DNA of 31,992 nucleotides from an uncultured Chitinophagaceae bacterium (GTDB lineage: Bacteria; Bacteroidota; Bacteroidia; Chitinophagales; Chitinophagaceae): positions 1 to 31,992 of the forward strand of contig CALKVC010000188.1 in assembly GCA_937996595.1 (NCBI GenBank). Reading direction: 5' to 3'. The stretch's first letter is position 1, and every line of letters begins with the position of its first letter. The translations under genes and the position numbers were made by a program. Shown one piece after another: positions 24,290-31,992 of the stretch. Below the pieces are notes generated by a model that searched no databases, was not told the DNA's origin, and saw only the letters and a program-made list of their open reading frames with translations.

Positions 24290-27200
24290 TTATTGTTTCA
24301 ACAGTTTTACCCGAACCGGATTGGCTGTATCAAGCCCCGTCAGTTCCAAAATATACATGCCTGGTTGGAGGCTACCAAGGCCATCAACCGTAAACTGGTT
24401 ATTACCGGTTATTAGCTTCTTAGCAATAATGAAGCTGGTTTTCCCGGTAGCATCTATTAGCCGCAGAGAAATATCTCTTGATTTATCAGTATATAATGAA
24501 ACCTGCACCTGGTTTGAAAAAGGATTTGGCCATACAGTTATGTCAGCTTTCCCGCCAACCCGTATAACAACAATGTTTGAATACGCATAACTGCCATCCT
24601 TATCCAGCATTTTCAACCGGTAATAATTCACTCCGTTAAATGGATGCAAATCGGTAAATCCATATCGCCTTGAAACCGAAGAATTACCTGCTGCTTTAAC
24701 TGTTCCTATTTTGGAGTAAGCAACTGCATCTGTACTTCTTTCTACGTTGAAGTAGTCGCTGTTTATTTCCTGCGTTGTTTCCCATGAAAGAATAGTATGT
24801 CCGGCATCCAGCTTACCGGTAAATGACAGGAGTTTAACAGGCAATACGATAGGAGGAATAACCGGAATCACATACGTTGCTGTATTGCTCAGGTTGCCTC
24901 CGTTGTCATAGGCTGTATAATTGAACAGGGCATTACCGGTAAACCCAATGGCAGGATCAAAAGACAATTGGCTTATTTCTGCAGGAGTAAGTACTTGTCC
25001 GGCGGTTACAGGCACTCCGTTCAATAGCAATACGCCTTGTGTTGCCGGAGGAATGCTGTTGATCACATACGTTGAAATTGAACCATCTTCATCGCTGCTG
25101 TTCAAAAGCGGAATGGCAACAGGCCCGCTGGTATTTTCCATTTGCGGCGCCACAACATCTTTCGATACAGGTGGTATTCCTGTAACATTGAGTGTGTATG
25201 CTGCCACGTTACTTTCCTGGTTATTATTATCTGTAGCAAAATAATTAAATACCACTTCACCTGTATAACCTGAAGCCGGATCAAACTGCAACTGGCTTAT
25301 TTCAACCGGTGTTAATACCTGGCCGGCTGTTACCGGATTGCCATTTAATAATAATACACCCTGACTTGCCAAAGGAAGAGAACTGATTGTATATGAAATG
25401 ACAGTTCCATCCAGGTCAGTGGCTGTAAGTGAAGGAATAGCGGTAGGTCCGTTTGAATTTGGCATTACCGGTGCAATAACCGGATATGCTACCGGCGGTT
25501 GGTTATTCACCGGAATCGTATAGAGAGCCAGGTTACTTTTGCTGCCAGTGTTATCAGTTGCTGAATATTCAAATATGGCATTGCCTGTAAAAGACGGATT
25601 AGGGTCAAACTGTAATTGACTAATTTCTGCAGGCGTTAATACCTGTCCGGAACTAACCGGAATTCCATTGAGCAGCAAGACGCCCTGGTAAGCAGGTGGT
25701 AAATTCTCAATCGTGTATGAAACAATGCTACCGTCGGGATCACTGGCTATCAAAGAAGGGATAGCAGTAACTCCGTTATTATTACTCATAACCGGGGCTA
25801 TAACCGGTTCCGCAACTGGCGGAATATTGCCGGCTCCCGAAACGGGCATATTGTAAAATGCCAGGTTACTGGGATTGCCGCTATTGTCGGTGGCTGTATA
25901 GGCAAAACTGGCTACACCGGTAAACGTTGGTGCCGGATCAAATGTAAGCTGGCTGGCCTGTGCAACTGTAATTACCTGGCCCGGTGTAACGGCCACACAA
26001 CCTGGCGTGCACAGGTAAAGGATTCCCTGGCTGGCTGAAGGAATGGTATGGATGGTAAAAGAACTGATTGTGCCGTCGGGATCAGCGGCAATAAAAGGCG
26101 GAATGGCTGTTTGCCCGTTTGTATTCGGGATAACAGGTGCAAGGATATTGCTTGCTACCGGTGGCTGGTTGGCAATGCCGATAGTATAATTTCCAGGTTG
26201 GCTTACGTTGCCGTTATTATCAGTGGCCGTATAAGTGAATACAGCATTTCCGCTAAACCCTGTTGCCGGATCAAACTGAAGAGATAATGCCTGGTCGGGG
26301 CTAAGGTTCTGGCCTGCGTTTACGGGTAACAGTTGTGCCGGCAAGCAGTTTGCCGGTGCCAGCGGGCAGTATAATAATACACCTTCAGTTACAGCAGGTA
26401 TGGTTGTTACGGTAAATAAGGTTACAGTACCATCTCCATCGCTTCCGCTAATAGGCGGTATGGATGTTGCATCTGCATTATATGGCACTGTTGCTGTAAC
26501 ATTGATTACTGTTGGCGGGTTATTTACAACCGGGATTGTATAATTGCCTGTATTGCCTATGTTGCCGTCATTGTCGGTAGCAGTGTATGTAAATACGGCA
26601 TTGCCTACAAATCCCGGTACTGGATCAAAATGCAAAGAAGCGGCTTCTGCGGGGGTAAGTGTTTGTCCGGCTGTAACGGCAACCAGTTGTGCAGGTGTGC
26701 ATGCTGCGGGAGCAAGCGGGCAATAACTTAAAACACCTTCCAGTACAGATGGAATAGTGATTATGGTATAACTGCTGATTGTTCCATCCAGGTCACTTCC
26801 CTGCAGTGATGGGATGGCTGTTGGCCCGTTGCTGTTATTTATCGGTTGTGCATTGATGTTATCTACCAATGGCGGTGTTTCTGCATTCACACTGGCAGCT
26901 ACCGGAATGGTATAGTTGGCGGTATTGCTCAGGTTACCGCTATTATCAGTGGCGGTATAAGTGAATGTTGCATTTCCGGTAAAGCCCGGTGCAGGGTCAA
27001 ATTTTAAGGTACCCATCTGTGCAGGTGTTAATACATCACCTGCATTAATTACGGTAACTGTTCCGGTACAGGGTTCCGAACCATCAGAACAATAGGTTAA
27101 AACGCCCTCCAATACCGGTGGCACAGTGGATACTGTATAAGAAGCTATTGTACCATCTGCATCTGAAGCCGAGAATGGAGCAATGGCAGTTGGGCCATTT

Positions 27201-29116
27201 GTGTTTGGCATGGATGGCACCATGATATTATTGGCTATCGGTGGCCTTGCTACAACCGGAAGTTTGTAGGTAGCCGTATTACTTAAGCTGCCACTGTTAT
27301 CGGTGGCGTTGAAAGTAAAAGATGCAATACCCGAAAAAGTTGGTGACGGGTCAAATTTTATAGTGTTTATCTGGGCAGGAGTTAATACGGTGCCTGCAGT
27401 AATAACAGTAACGGTTCCTGTACAGGGTTCAGTGCCGTTGGAACAATATGTCAATTCACCTTCAGATGCCGGTGGGATGGTTAATATCTCATACGTGCTG
27501 ATGGTTCCATCGGGATCGCTGGCAACCAATGCCGGAATAAGTGTTGGCCCGTTTGTTTGCGGCATGGGCAGGTTGGTGAAATTATTGGCAACCGGTGGAA
27601 GTGTTGTACAATCATAAGTATGCAGGTAAGTGCTTCTGAATTCCCTTAGCTGGCCGTATATCCATGTATTGAATAGCCTGGTATCCCCAATATTGGGAGC
27701 AAGAATTCCGGTACCTGCTCCACCCCAGGGATGTACCGCCCCGCTTGATGTGATGCCGAATATCTCTGCTGAACCAGCAACCACAGAACTATCATCCCAG
27801 AATGCAATAGCGGGTGTTGCCGGGGGCGCGGGCCTGTAATCAAAGATGGCAAAACCATCGCTGTTGTTTTCGGCATCATATATAGGATAGTGCACGGGAA
27901 AAGAGCCATACCTGAATATTGTTTTGAATGCAGTACCGGATGGCACATTAACGCCCAGTCCGTCCAAACCATCCCATTGTATCACAGTAGTTCCCAATGA
28001 TGTTATTTCTGCCTCAATGAGCACATCCTTTGTTAATGGCTGGTATCCGTCAACGTTATTAAGGTCGAGCAGCATGATGGCAACGCCCGGGGCGGTAACG
28101 GTAAAAGAAATATCCATGGCCCCGCCATTTGCCCGCAGTGTGTTGCATTTTGAAACAGGCACAATAACAGGGTTCACAATGCTGGCAGTCGGCCAGAATT
28201 CCGGATCGGGATCATTTACAAAATTGTCGTATTGCGGGTAACCGGCATTAAATACGCCTGCATAAAAATTACGGCTTTTCCGGCGCAGTTTGTAATCAGT
28301 GGTTGCATTTCCGGTTGCATCTGTAAATGTTCCGGTTTCATTGCTGGTAAAAAAGAAACCGAAAGGCTGCATGCCGCTCAGGTTAATTGACTTCACATAA
28401 AAGCTGGTGCCTGCCTGGTTGGGCACTGCGGTAAACAGTGAAAAAGTTGAAGACAGGCGGTTAGTAGCAGAAGTTGCATTAAAAGACCAGTACTTGGCAT
28501 GCAGCCTTCCTTTTTTTTCTGTTAACCCGTCATACACAGAAAAATCCCACAGGTTGTAATAATCCCGGTTAGTGCTGGCCGTTAGTCCTCCGGCAACAGT
28601 GCCATCATCAAGGATTTCTATGGCCAGGTCAACCGCAGCCGATTCTGTTCCCGGATAGGTATAGCTGAGTGCATTATATCCCGAACCGCCAACAATAGCT
28701 GCGGGGCCGGCAACCATCTGTGCATACGTGCCGATTACGCCTGTTGCTACATCCAGGTTTACCCCGTTTGTTGAAAAAAGGTCGGTTGTTGAGACAATGG
28801 TATTGTTGTCTAGCCGCCTCAACTGTATCCTGACCGTATTATTCGTGATGCCATTCACATCATTCCTTGACAATCCGAAATAAAGCACTTCACCTGGCTT
28901 TATACGGACTTTCAACCGGTGATTGGCATTGAAGTTATTCTCTGTTGGCGCTGCGAGGAAAGATAGGGAATTGTTTGCATCCCCATTCTGCAAATAGCCT
29001 ACAAACTGGTTTACGCCATTGGCTGGACCTGTATTTGAGGGCGTGAGATTTTTCCCGCCTTCTGCCAGGGCAAACACTGGAAGCAGGGATACAAAAAAAA
29101 CAATGAAATTTTTCAT
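24290..29116 (-). CDS. Giant repeat-containing surface protein with T9SS type A sorting domain
   Basis: A 1,608-residue exported protein. It has a signal peptide (MKNFIVFFVSLLPVFALA), an N-terminal region of about 500 residues of unrecognised fold, then eight consecutive cadherin/Ig-like repeats (about residues 507-1420) each opening with PPVA and closing with FTYTATDNSGNxSNTA, next a beta-sandwich linker typical of T9SS cargo (SWETTQEINSDYFNVERS), and the Por secretion tail (VWPNPFSNQVQVSL ... LQPGMYILEL ... VKLLKQ) that is cleaved during T9SS export. The acidic DPDGTISSYTI motif in each repeat resembles a calcium-binding interdomain site. It is probably an adhesin or matrix protein. It is a single-gene unit closed by a strong terminator. 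No catalytic motif was found. Confidence 0.88.
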   Translation of the reverse strand: MKNFIVFFVSLLPVFALAEGGKNLTPSNTGPANGVNQFVGYLQNGDANNSLSFLAAPTENNFNANHRLKVRIKPGEVLYFGLSRNDVNGITNNTVRIQLRRLDNNTIVSTTDLFSTNGVNLDVATGVIGTYAQMVAGPAAIVGGSGYNALSYTYPGTESAAVDLAIEILDDGTVAGGLTASTNRDYYNLWDFSVYDGLTEKKGRLHAKYWSFNATSATNRLSSTFSLFTAVPNQAGTSFYVKSINLSGMQPFGFFFTSNETGTFTDATGNATTDYKLRRKSRNFYAGVFNAGYPQYDNFVNDPDPEFWPTASIVNPVIVPVSKCNTLRANGGAMDISFTVTAPGVAIMLLDLNNVDGYQPLTKDVLIEAEITSLGTTVIQWDGLDGLGVNVPSGTAFKTIFRYGSFPVHYPIYDAENNSDGFAIFDYRPAPPATPAIAFWDDSSVVAGSAEIFGITSSGAVHPWGGAGTGILAPNIGDTRLFNTWIYGQLREFRSTYLHTYDCTTLPPVANNFTNLPMPQTNGPTLIPALVASDPDGTISTYEILTIPPASEGELTYCSNGTEPCTGTVTVITAGTVLTPAQINTIKFDPSPTFSGIASFTFNATDNSGSLSNTATYKLPVVARPPIANNIMVPSMPNTNGPTAIAPFSASDADGTIASYTVSTVPPVLEGVLTYCSDGSEPCTGTVTVINAGDVLTPAQMGTLKFDPAPGFTGNATFTYTATDNSGNLSNTANYTIPVAASVNAETPPLVDNINAQPINNSNGPTAIPSLQGSDLDGTISSYTIITIPSVLEGVLSYCPLAPAACTPAQLVAVTAGQTLTPAEAASLHFDPVPGFVGNAVFTYTATDNDGNIGNTGNYTIPVVNNPPTVINVTATVPYNADATSIPPISGSDGDGTVTLFTVTTIPAVTEGVLLYCPLAPANCLPAQLLPVNAGQNLSPDQALSLQFDPATGFSGNAVFTYTATDNNGNVSQPGNYTIGIANQPPVASNILAPVIPNTNGQTAIPPFIAADPDGTISSFTIHTIPSASQGILYLCTPGCVAVTPGQVITVAQASQLTFDPAPTFTGVASFAYTATDNSGNPSNLAFYNMPVSGAGNIPPVAEPVIAPVMSNNNGVTAIPSLIASDPDGSIVSYTIENLPPAYQGVLLLNGIPVSSGQVLTPAEISQLQFDPNPSFTGNAIFEYSATDNTGSKSNLALYTIPVNNQPPVAYPVIAPVMPNSNGPTAIPSLTATDLDGTVISYTISSLPLASQGVLLLNGNPVTAGQVLTPVEISQLQFDPASGYTGEVVFNYFATDNNNQESNVAAYTLNVTGIPPVSKDVVAPQMENTSGPVAIPLLNSSDEDGSISTYVINSIPPATQGVLLLNGVPVTAGQVLTPAEISQLSFDPAIGFTGNALFNYTAYDNGGNLSNTATYVIPVIPPIVLPVKLLSFTGKLDAGHTILSWETTQEINSDYFNVERSTDAVAYSKIGTVKAAGNSSVSRRYGFTDLHPFNGVNYYRLKMLDKDGSYAYSNIVVIRVGGKADITVWPNPFSNQVQVSLYTDKSRDISLRLIDATGKTSFIIAKKLITGNNQFTVDGLGSLQPGMYILELTGLDTANPVRVKLLKQ
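24857..27598 (-). repeat. Eight tandem ~115-residue cadherin-like repeats
   Basis: The repeats run from the PPVANN at 27598 down to the PPIVLP at about 24857. Each has PPVA, NTNGPTAIP, (D/E)xDGTIxSYTI, (E/Q)GVL, a variable hairpin, VTAGQVLTPAEISQLQFDP, FTGNAxFxYTATDN and a SNxAxYTIPV strand. Copies 1-4 carry two cysteines in the hairpin (YCSNGTEPC or YCPLAPAAC), copy 5 has LCTPGC, and copies 6-8 have LLNG with no cysteine. The three cysteine-free copies are also the most alike and the shortest (about 108 residues). Confidence 0.9.
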
Positions 29117-29394
29117 AAATATGCCGGGTTGGTTTAGGTTTAATATTACTGTAAAGAAACTATATAACGTTTATGAATAAATGCAAATTCACGGCTCAAA
29201 AGACCATAAAGGGTAAAAAAACCTGGTTTGCAGGCATAGTACATCCTGGTGCATTTCCCGAAAGTAAAGGGAAAAAAGTTTCAGTAAATGGAATGTATCG
29301 GGGGTGTGCAACAGATTGTGTGATTCGGTTTCGAAGTTAAAAAATTAAAAGAATACAAACATGTTCAAAAAATGCCGGATGTGAATATGTGAAT

Positions 29395-29425
29395 AAAAAA
29401 ACCCCTTTCAATAAAATGAAAGGGG
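29395..29425 (-). terminator. Rho-independent terminator downstream of ftsZ
   Basis: CCCCTTTCA (29402-29410) and TGAAAGGGG (29417-29425) form a perfect nine-base-pair stem with a six-base loop. On the minus strand it is followed by seven T residues. It lies about 125 bases past the ftsZ stop codon and would end the ftsA-ftsZ transcript. Confidence 0.85.
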
Positions 29426-29518
29426 CAACATACAAACATACACACAAACACAAATTTTAATATCTCTGTTGAAATAGCCGATTCATGAATGAAACCGGTT
29501 TTCAGGCATATGATATGG

Positions 29519-29546
29519 TAAAGCCCTGCCAAGGGGCAAGGCTTTA
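29519..29546 (-). terminator. Hairpin immediately after the ftsZ stop codon
   Basis: AAAGCCTTGCC and GGCAGGGCTTT (minus strand) pair over about eleven positions with one G-T wobble and a CCTT loop, starting about five bases past the TAA. The following T-run is only three bases, so it may be a weak terminator or a 3'-end stabilising hairpin rather than the main stop signal. Confidence 0.5.
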
Positions 29547-29550
29547 AAAT

Positions 29551-31470
29551 TTAATCAGGTTTTTTCCCGTCCAGGAAAGTGTTGATGGTTCCTATTTCAG
29601 CCTGGTTGTTCTCATCAGACTTAACGGTATAGTTGCTGTAAAAGCTTTCCACATCTGCAATCTGGTTATGAATTTCCATATTGCGGCGAAGGTAAGCAGG
29701 TACCGTCTCAAACTCGTTGTTAGGATCGGCTGCATTCACGTTGAACGATAAGTTGCGCAGTTTTGCAATACGTTCCGTAGCCCGGCGCCTGAGTTCTTCT
29801 GTTTCGTCCTGCATCGCGGGCTCCTCAACAGATGACATCATGATAGGCTGAGTCTGATCATCTGGCTTTTCCTCCGCCGCCTTCTGGGAATCTTTAACAA
29901 CCAGTTGCATGTCAAATACAGGTTCGTCTTCCTGAATTGATATCTGCAGTGGTGTTGGTTCCTCTTTCGTATTGGATTTTGCTGCTGGCTGTTCCTCCAC
30001 ATAGATTTGTGCAGGCTTTGCCAAATAACCGCCCGACGAAAGGTTGTTATTGTCAGCTTCTTTAAGATCTTTTTTTCCCTCGTTGCTTTTTTCTTCCGCA
30101 ACAGGTGCTGGTTTTTTCGGAGGAGGTGGCGTTGTCAGTTCAATATCAAATTCCACAATGGGAACCTGATCTGCGGCCGAAGATATTTCAAAAAACACCG
30201 GCGTTTCTGTTGATTTGTCCACAGTAATTTTACTTAGTGGTTCTACTTGTTCTTCGGGCGTCCTTTCAACCAGTGTTATGTTTAATGGATCCTGCACCTG
30301 GTTCACCATAGTTGGTTCTTCCAGTGGCAGCACCAGTTTTTCTTCTGCTACCGGTGTTTCCGCTATTAAGGTCGATTTTTCTTCTGTTTCTGCAACAACT
30401 GCAGGCAAAGCAGCATCTGGTTTTGACGGCATTTCCAGTTGCATAACGATTTTCTGGTTATCTTTTTCTTCAGCTGCCGGTTTGCTTTCCTTTGCAAACG
30501 GATCCTTATGTTCAAACCCGGTAGCAATCAATGTGATGCCAATCTGGCTACCGAGTGTGTTATCGTAACCAAGGCCAAGAATCACATCAGTATCATCACC
30601 TGCCTGGCTAAGCAAATAGGCTTGAATGATTTCAACTTCATCCATGGTAAATTCATGTTCTCCTTCTGCAGAATTGATATTAATCAGGATCCATTTGGCT
30701 CCCCTGATATCATTATCATTCAGTAATGGCGAAGTAAGCGCATTCTCAATGGCAAGCTGTGCCCTGTTTTCTCCTTCAGCAGATGCACTTCCCAGAATGG
30801 CCACACCACCGTTGCTCATTACGGTGCACACATCCGCAAAGTCAACATTGATCTGGCCTGTACTGTTAATCACATCCGTAATACATTTAGCTGCCGTTGC
30901 CAGTACATTATCAGCTTTGGCAAATGCTTCTTTCATTTTAAGATTACCAAACTGATGGCGGAGTTTGTCATTACTGATAACCAATAAGGTATCCACGTGA
31001 TTTTTAAGCAACATGATCCCATCTTCCGCCTGAGCAATCCTTTTCTTTCCTTCATATGCAAAAGGCGTGGTAACAATACCAACTGTAAGTATGCCCAGGT
31101 CTTTGCAGATCTTCGCAAGTATAGGAGCACCTCCGGTTCCGGTGCCACCGCCCATTCCAGCAGTGATGAATGCCATCTTGGTATTCACTTCCAGTATACG
31201 CTTTATCTCTTCCAGGCTTTCCTCGGTTGCCTGGCGGCCGATTGCCGGATTGGCACCGGCTCCCAAACCCTGTGTTAGGTGTGGCCCCAACTGTATCTTG
31301 TTAGGCACTTTGCTAAGGGCGATGGCCTGGGCATCTGTATTGCAAATAATAAAATTTACGCCTTCAATATCCTGGGAATACATGTGGTTTACCGCATTGC
31401 TTCCACCGCCGCCAACACCAATAACCTTGATGATGGAGGATTGTTCTTTAGGCAAATCAAAATGAATCAT
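29551..31470 (-). CDS. ftsZ: Cell division protein FtsZ
   Basis: A 639-residue tubulin-like GTPase that forms the cytokinetic Z-ring. The GTP-binding signature GGGTGTGGAP is at residues 107-116, and the T7 catalytic loop NVDFADV at 208-214; the globular core ends near residue 320. An unstructured acidic, Pro- and Lys-rich linker of about 250 residues follows, then the conserved tail ETVPAYLRRN (about 577-590), which should bind FtsA, and a further 45 residues ending in FLDGKKPD. The core is standard; the long linker and the extension beyond the tail peptide are typical of Bacteroidota and make it much longer than the 383-residue E. coli protein. It follows ftsA on the same strand after 122 bases that hold a repeat-built hairpin. 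Confidence 0.97.
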   Translation of the reverse strand: MIHFDLPKEQSSIIKVIGVGGGGSNAVNHMYSQDIEGVNFIICNTDAQAIALSKVPNKIQLGPHLTQGLGAGANPAIGRQATEESLEEIKRILEVNTKMAFITAGMGGGTGTGGAPILAKICKDLGILTVGIVTTPFAYEGKKRIAQAEDGIMLLKNHVDTLLVISNDKLRHQFGNLKMKEAFAKADNVLATAAKCITDVINSTGQINVDFADVCTVMSNGGVAILGSASAEGENRAQLAIENALTSPLLNDNDIRGAKWILININSAEGEHEFTMDEVEIIQAYLLSQAGDDTDVILGLGYDNTLGSQIGITLIATGFEHKDPFAKESKPAAEEKDNQKIVMQLEMPSKPDAALPAVVAETEEKSTLIAETPVAEEKLVLPLEEPTMVNQVQDPLNITLVERTPEEQVEPLSKITVDKSTETPVFFEISSAADQVPIVEFDIELTTPPPPKKPAPVAEEKSNEGKKDLKEADNNNLSSGGYLAKPAQIYVEEQPAAKSNTKEEPTPLQISIQEDEPVFDMQLVVKDSQKAAEEKPDDQTQPIMMSSVEEPAMQDETEELRRRATERIAKLRNLSFNVNAADPNNEFETVPAYLRRNMEIHNQIADVESFYSNYTVKSDENNQAEIGTINTFLDGKKPD

Positions 31471-31496
31471 GTTTGTAAGTTTGTGTTAGTAAGTGT

Positions 31497-31595
31497 AATA
31501 TATATGTAAGATGTATGATGTTAGATGTATGATGTATGATTTATGATGTATGATTTTAGATCTGCTGAAAATCATACATCATACATCATAGATTA
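31497..31595. repeat. GATGTATGAT repeat cluster forming a long hairpin between ftsA and ftsZ
   Basis: GATGTATGAT occurs four times directly (31510, 31524, 31531, 31545) and twice inverted as ATCATACATC (31571, 31578). ATGATGTATGATTTT (31543-31557) and AAAATCATACATCAT (31568-31582) are perfect complements around a ten-base loop, and the pairing continues outward with one mismatch to about 31532/31593. The outer end of the hairpin overlaps the ftsA stop codon. It could slow or partly terminate transcription between the two division genes. Confidence 0.85.
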
Positions 31596-31992
31596 TAAAT
31601 GAGTATCTTCTTCTTCCTTGAACATTTCAATCAGGTTGTTTTTGAAGGTGTCCATAAACCCTTTTAGGGTTTTTCTTGATTTCACCTTAACCTGCTGTGT
31701 TGATGTGTCTGTTTCAGCCACTGCTTCTTCGGCTATGGGTTCCTGTTGCAATATGCCTGAAGCCGTAACCTTTATGAAGTTCTGGTCAAGCTGCCTGTTC
31801 TTGTTCTCATAATCATTATACCCTTTCAAAATAAGACCGATGCAGGTACTGTACATGGGCTTTGACAACTCTTCAATATGTCCGCCCGACAAATGTTCAT
31901 TCGGGAAACCGATCCTTGCATTAAGGCCGGTAACATATTCCGTAAGCTGAATCAGGTGTTTCAACTGTGAGCCGCCACCGGTAAGTATCACA
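31593..31992 (-). CDS. ftsA: Cell division protein FtsA (C-terminal part)
   Basis: The last 132 or so codons of the actin-like protein that ties FtsZ to the inner membrane; the gene continues past the right edge. It enters the window at the nucleotide-binding motif VILTGGGSQLKHL (phosphate 2 / adenosine region of the actin fold), followed by the family block ARIGFPNEHLSG and STCIGLILKGY. After the core comes a roughly 50-residue linker and a C-terminal amphipathic helix (LKGFMDTFKNNLIEMFKEEE) that should insert in the membrane, the standard FtsA anchor. Position directly upstream of ftsZ on the same strand confirms the identity. Confidence 0.93.
   Translation of the reverse strand, partial: VILTGGGSQLKHLIQLTEYVTGLNARIGFPNEHLSGGHIEELSKPMYSTCIGLILKGYNDYENKNRQLDQNFIKVTASGILQQEPIAEEAVAETDTSTQQVKVKSRKTLKGFMDTFKNNLIEMFKEEEDTHL

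Larger units (their letters stand above)
29117..29550. other. 434-base intergenic region between ftsZ and the T9SS surface protein gene
   Basis: The region holds two hairpins on the ftsZ side (annotated separately) and, on the other side, the upstream sequence of the surface protein gene, where TTTG and TATAGTTT about 19 bases apart near 29157-29187 are a weak promoter candidate. A short TTTCCC/GGGAAA hairpin occurs near 29257-29277. No open frame with coding character and no RNA gene that I recognise lies between 29190 and 29394. Confidence 0.5.

Noticed and set aside
24857..27598. DNA repeats of the surface protein gene as a mobile or phase-variable element
   Set aside because: The repetition is at protein-domain level with diverged codons, the frame is intact throughout, and no short homopolymer switch or recombinase is present.
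1..31992. Defence, secondary-metabolite or phage system
   Set aside because: Every sizeable gene is explained by housekeeping, transport, hydrolase or T9SS cargo families; no nucleases, toxin-antitoxin pairs, synthases, integrases or phage structural genes were seen.

Overview
The window reads as an ordinary, gene-dense chromosomal stretch from a member of the Bacteroidota, most likely the Chitinophagales/Chitinophagaceae. The evidence is two very large secreted proteins ending in type IX secretion (T9SS) sorting domains (one gliding-motility type B, one Por-tail type A), -7 elements of the TAnnTTTG kind with almost no Shine-Dalgarno sequences, an ftsA-ftsZ pair whose FtsZ has a very long linker and a Bacteroidota-style VPAYLRRN tail, and a PEP synthase, Kup and FadN-like enzyme of the kind familiar in that group. 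The family assignment is an inference; no rRNA is present.

Layout. 1-152: an orphan C-terminal piece of a ClpC-type chaperone, AT-rich and without a start codon, abutting the rest of the window (possible chimeric join or gene remnant). 177-2838: a TIGR01777-type NAD(P)-binding epimerase (+) converging on a two-gene ABC-2 exporter (-). 2839-3067: a short inverted repeat and an imperfect CCAAATC repeat island. 3064-7007: a leftward protease group (a signal-less metzincin directly abutting an exported DPP-IV-like S9 peptidase, then an S66 LD-carboxypeptidase-like protein). 7123-9543: ppsA (+). 9616-14340: a giant M43-like secreted metalloprotease (-). 14515-20147: rightward metG, a three-domain fatty-acid beta-oxidation enzyme and a second S66 protein. 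20153-24098: leftward kup, a single-domain rhodanese and two tandem membrane-anchored alpha/beta hydrolases. 24290-29116: a giant T9SS surface protein with eight roughly 115-residue repeats (-), with a strong terminator. 29551-31992: ftsZ and the 3' end of ftsA (-), separated by a repeat-built hairpin.

How the genes fit together. The themes are envelope and peptidoglycan maintenance (FtsA/FtsZ, two S66 peptidases), extracellular protein degradation and adhesion through T9SS (M43 protease, repeat protein, S9 peptidase, metzincin), and central carbon metabolism on lipids or gluconeogenic substrates (beta-oxidation enzyme, PEP synthase). I found no CRISPR array, tRNA/rRNA, insertion sequence, phage gene or defence island. 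I do not see a convincing previously undescribed multi-gene system; the most unusual things are the orphan ClpC tail at the left edge, the two low-complexity repeat islands that both begin at stop codons, the Cys-hairpin drift across the repeats of the large surface protein, and the metzincin without a signal peptide.
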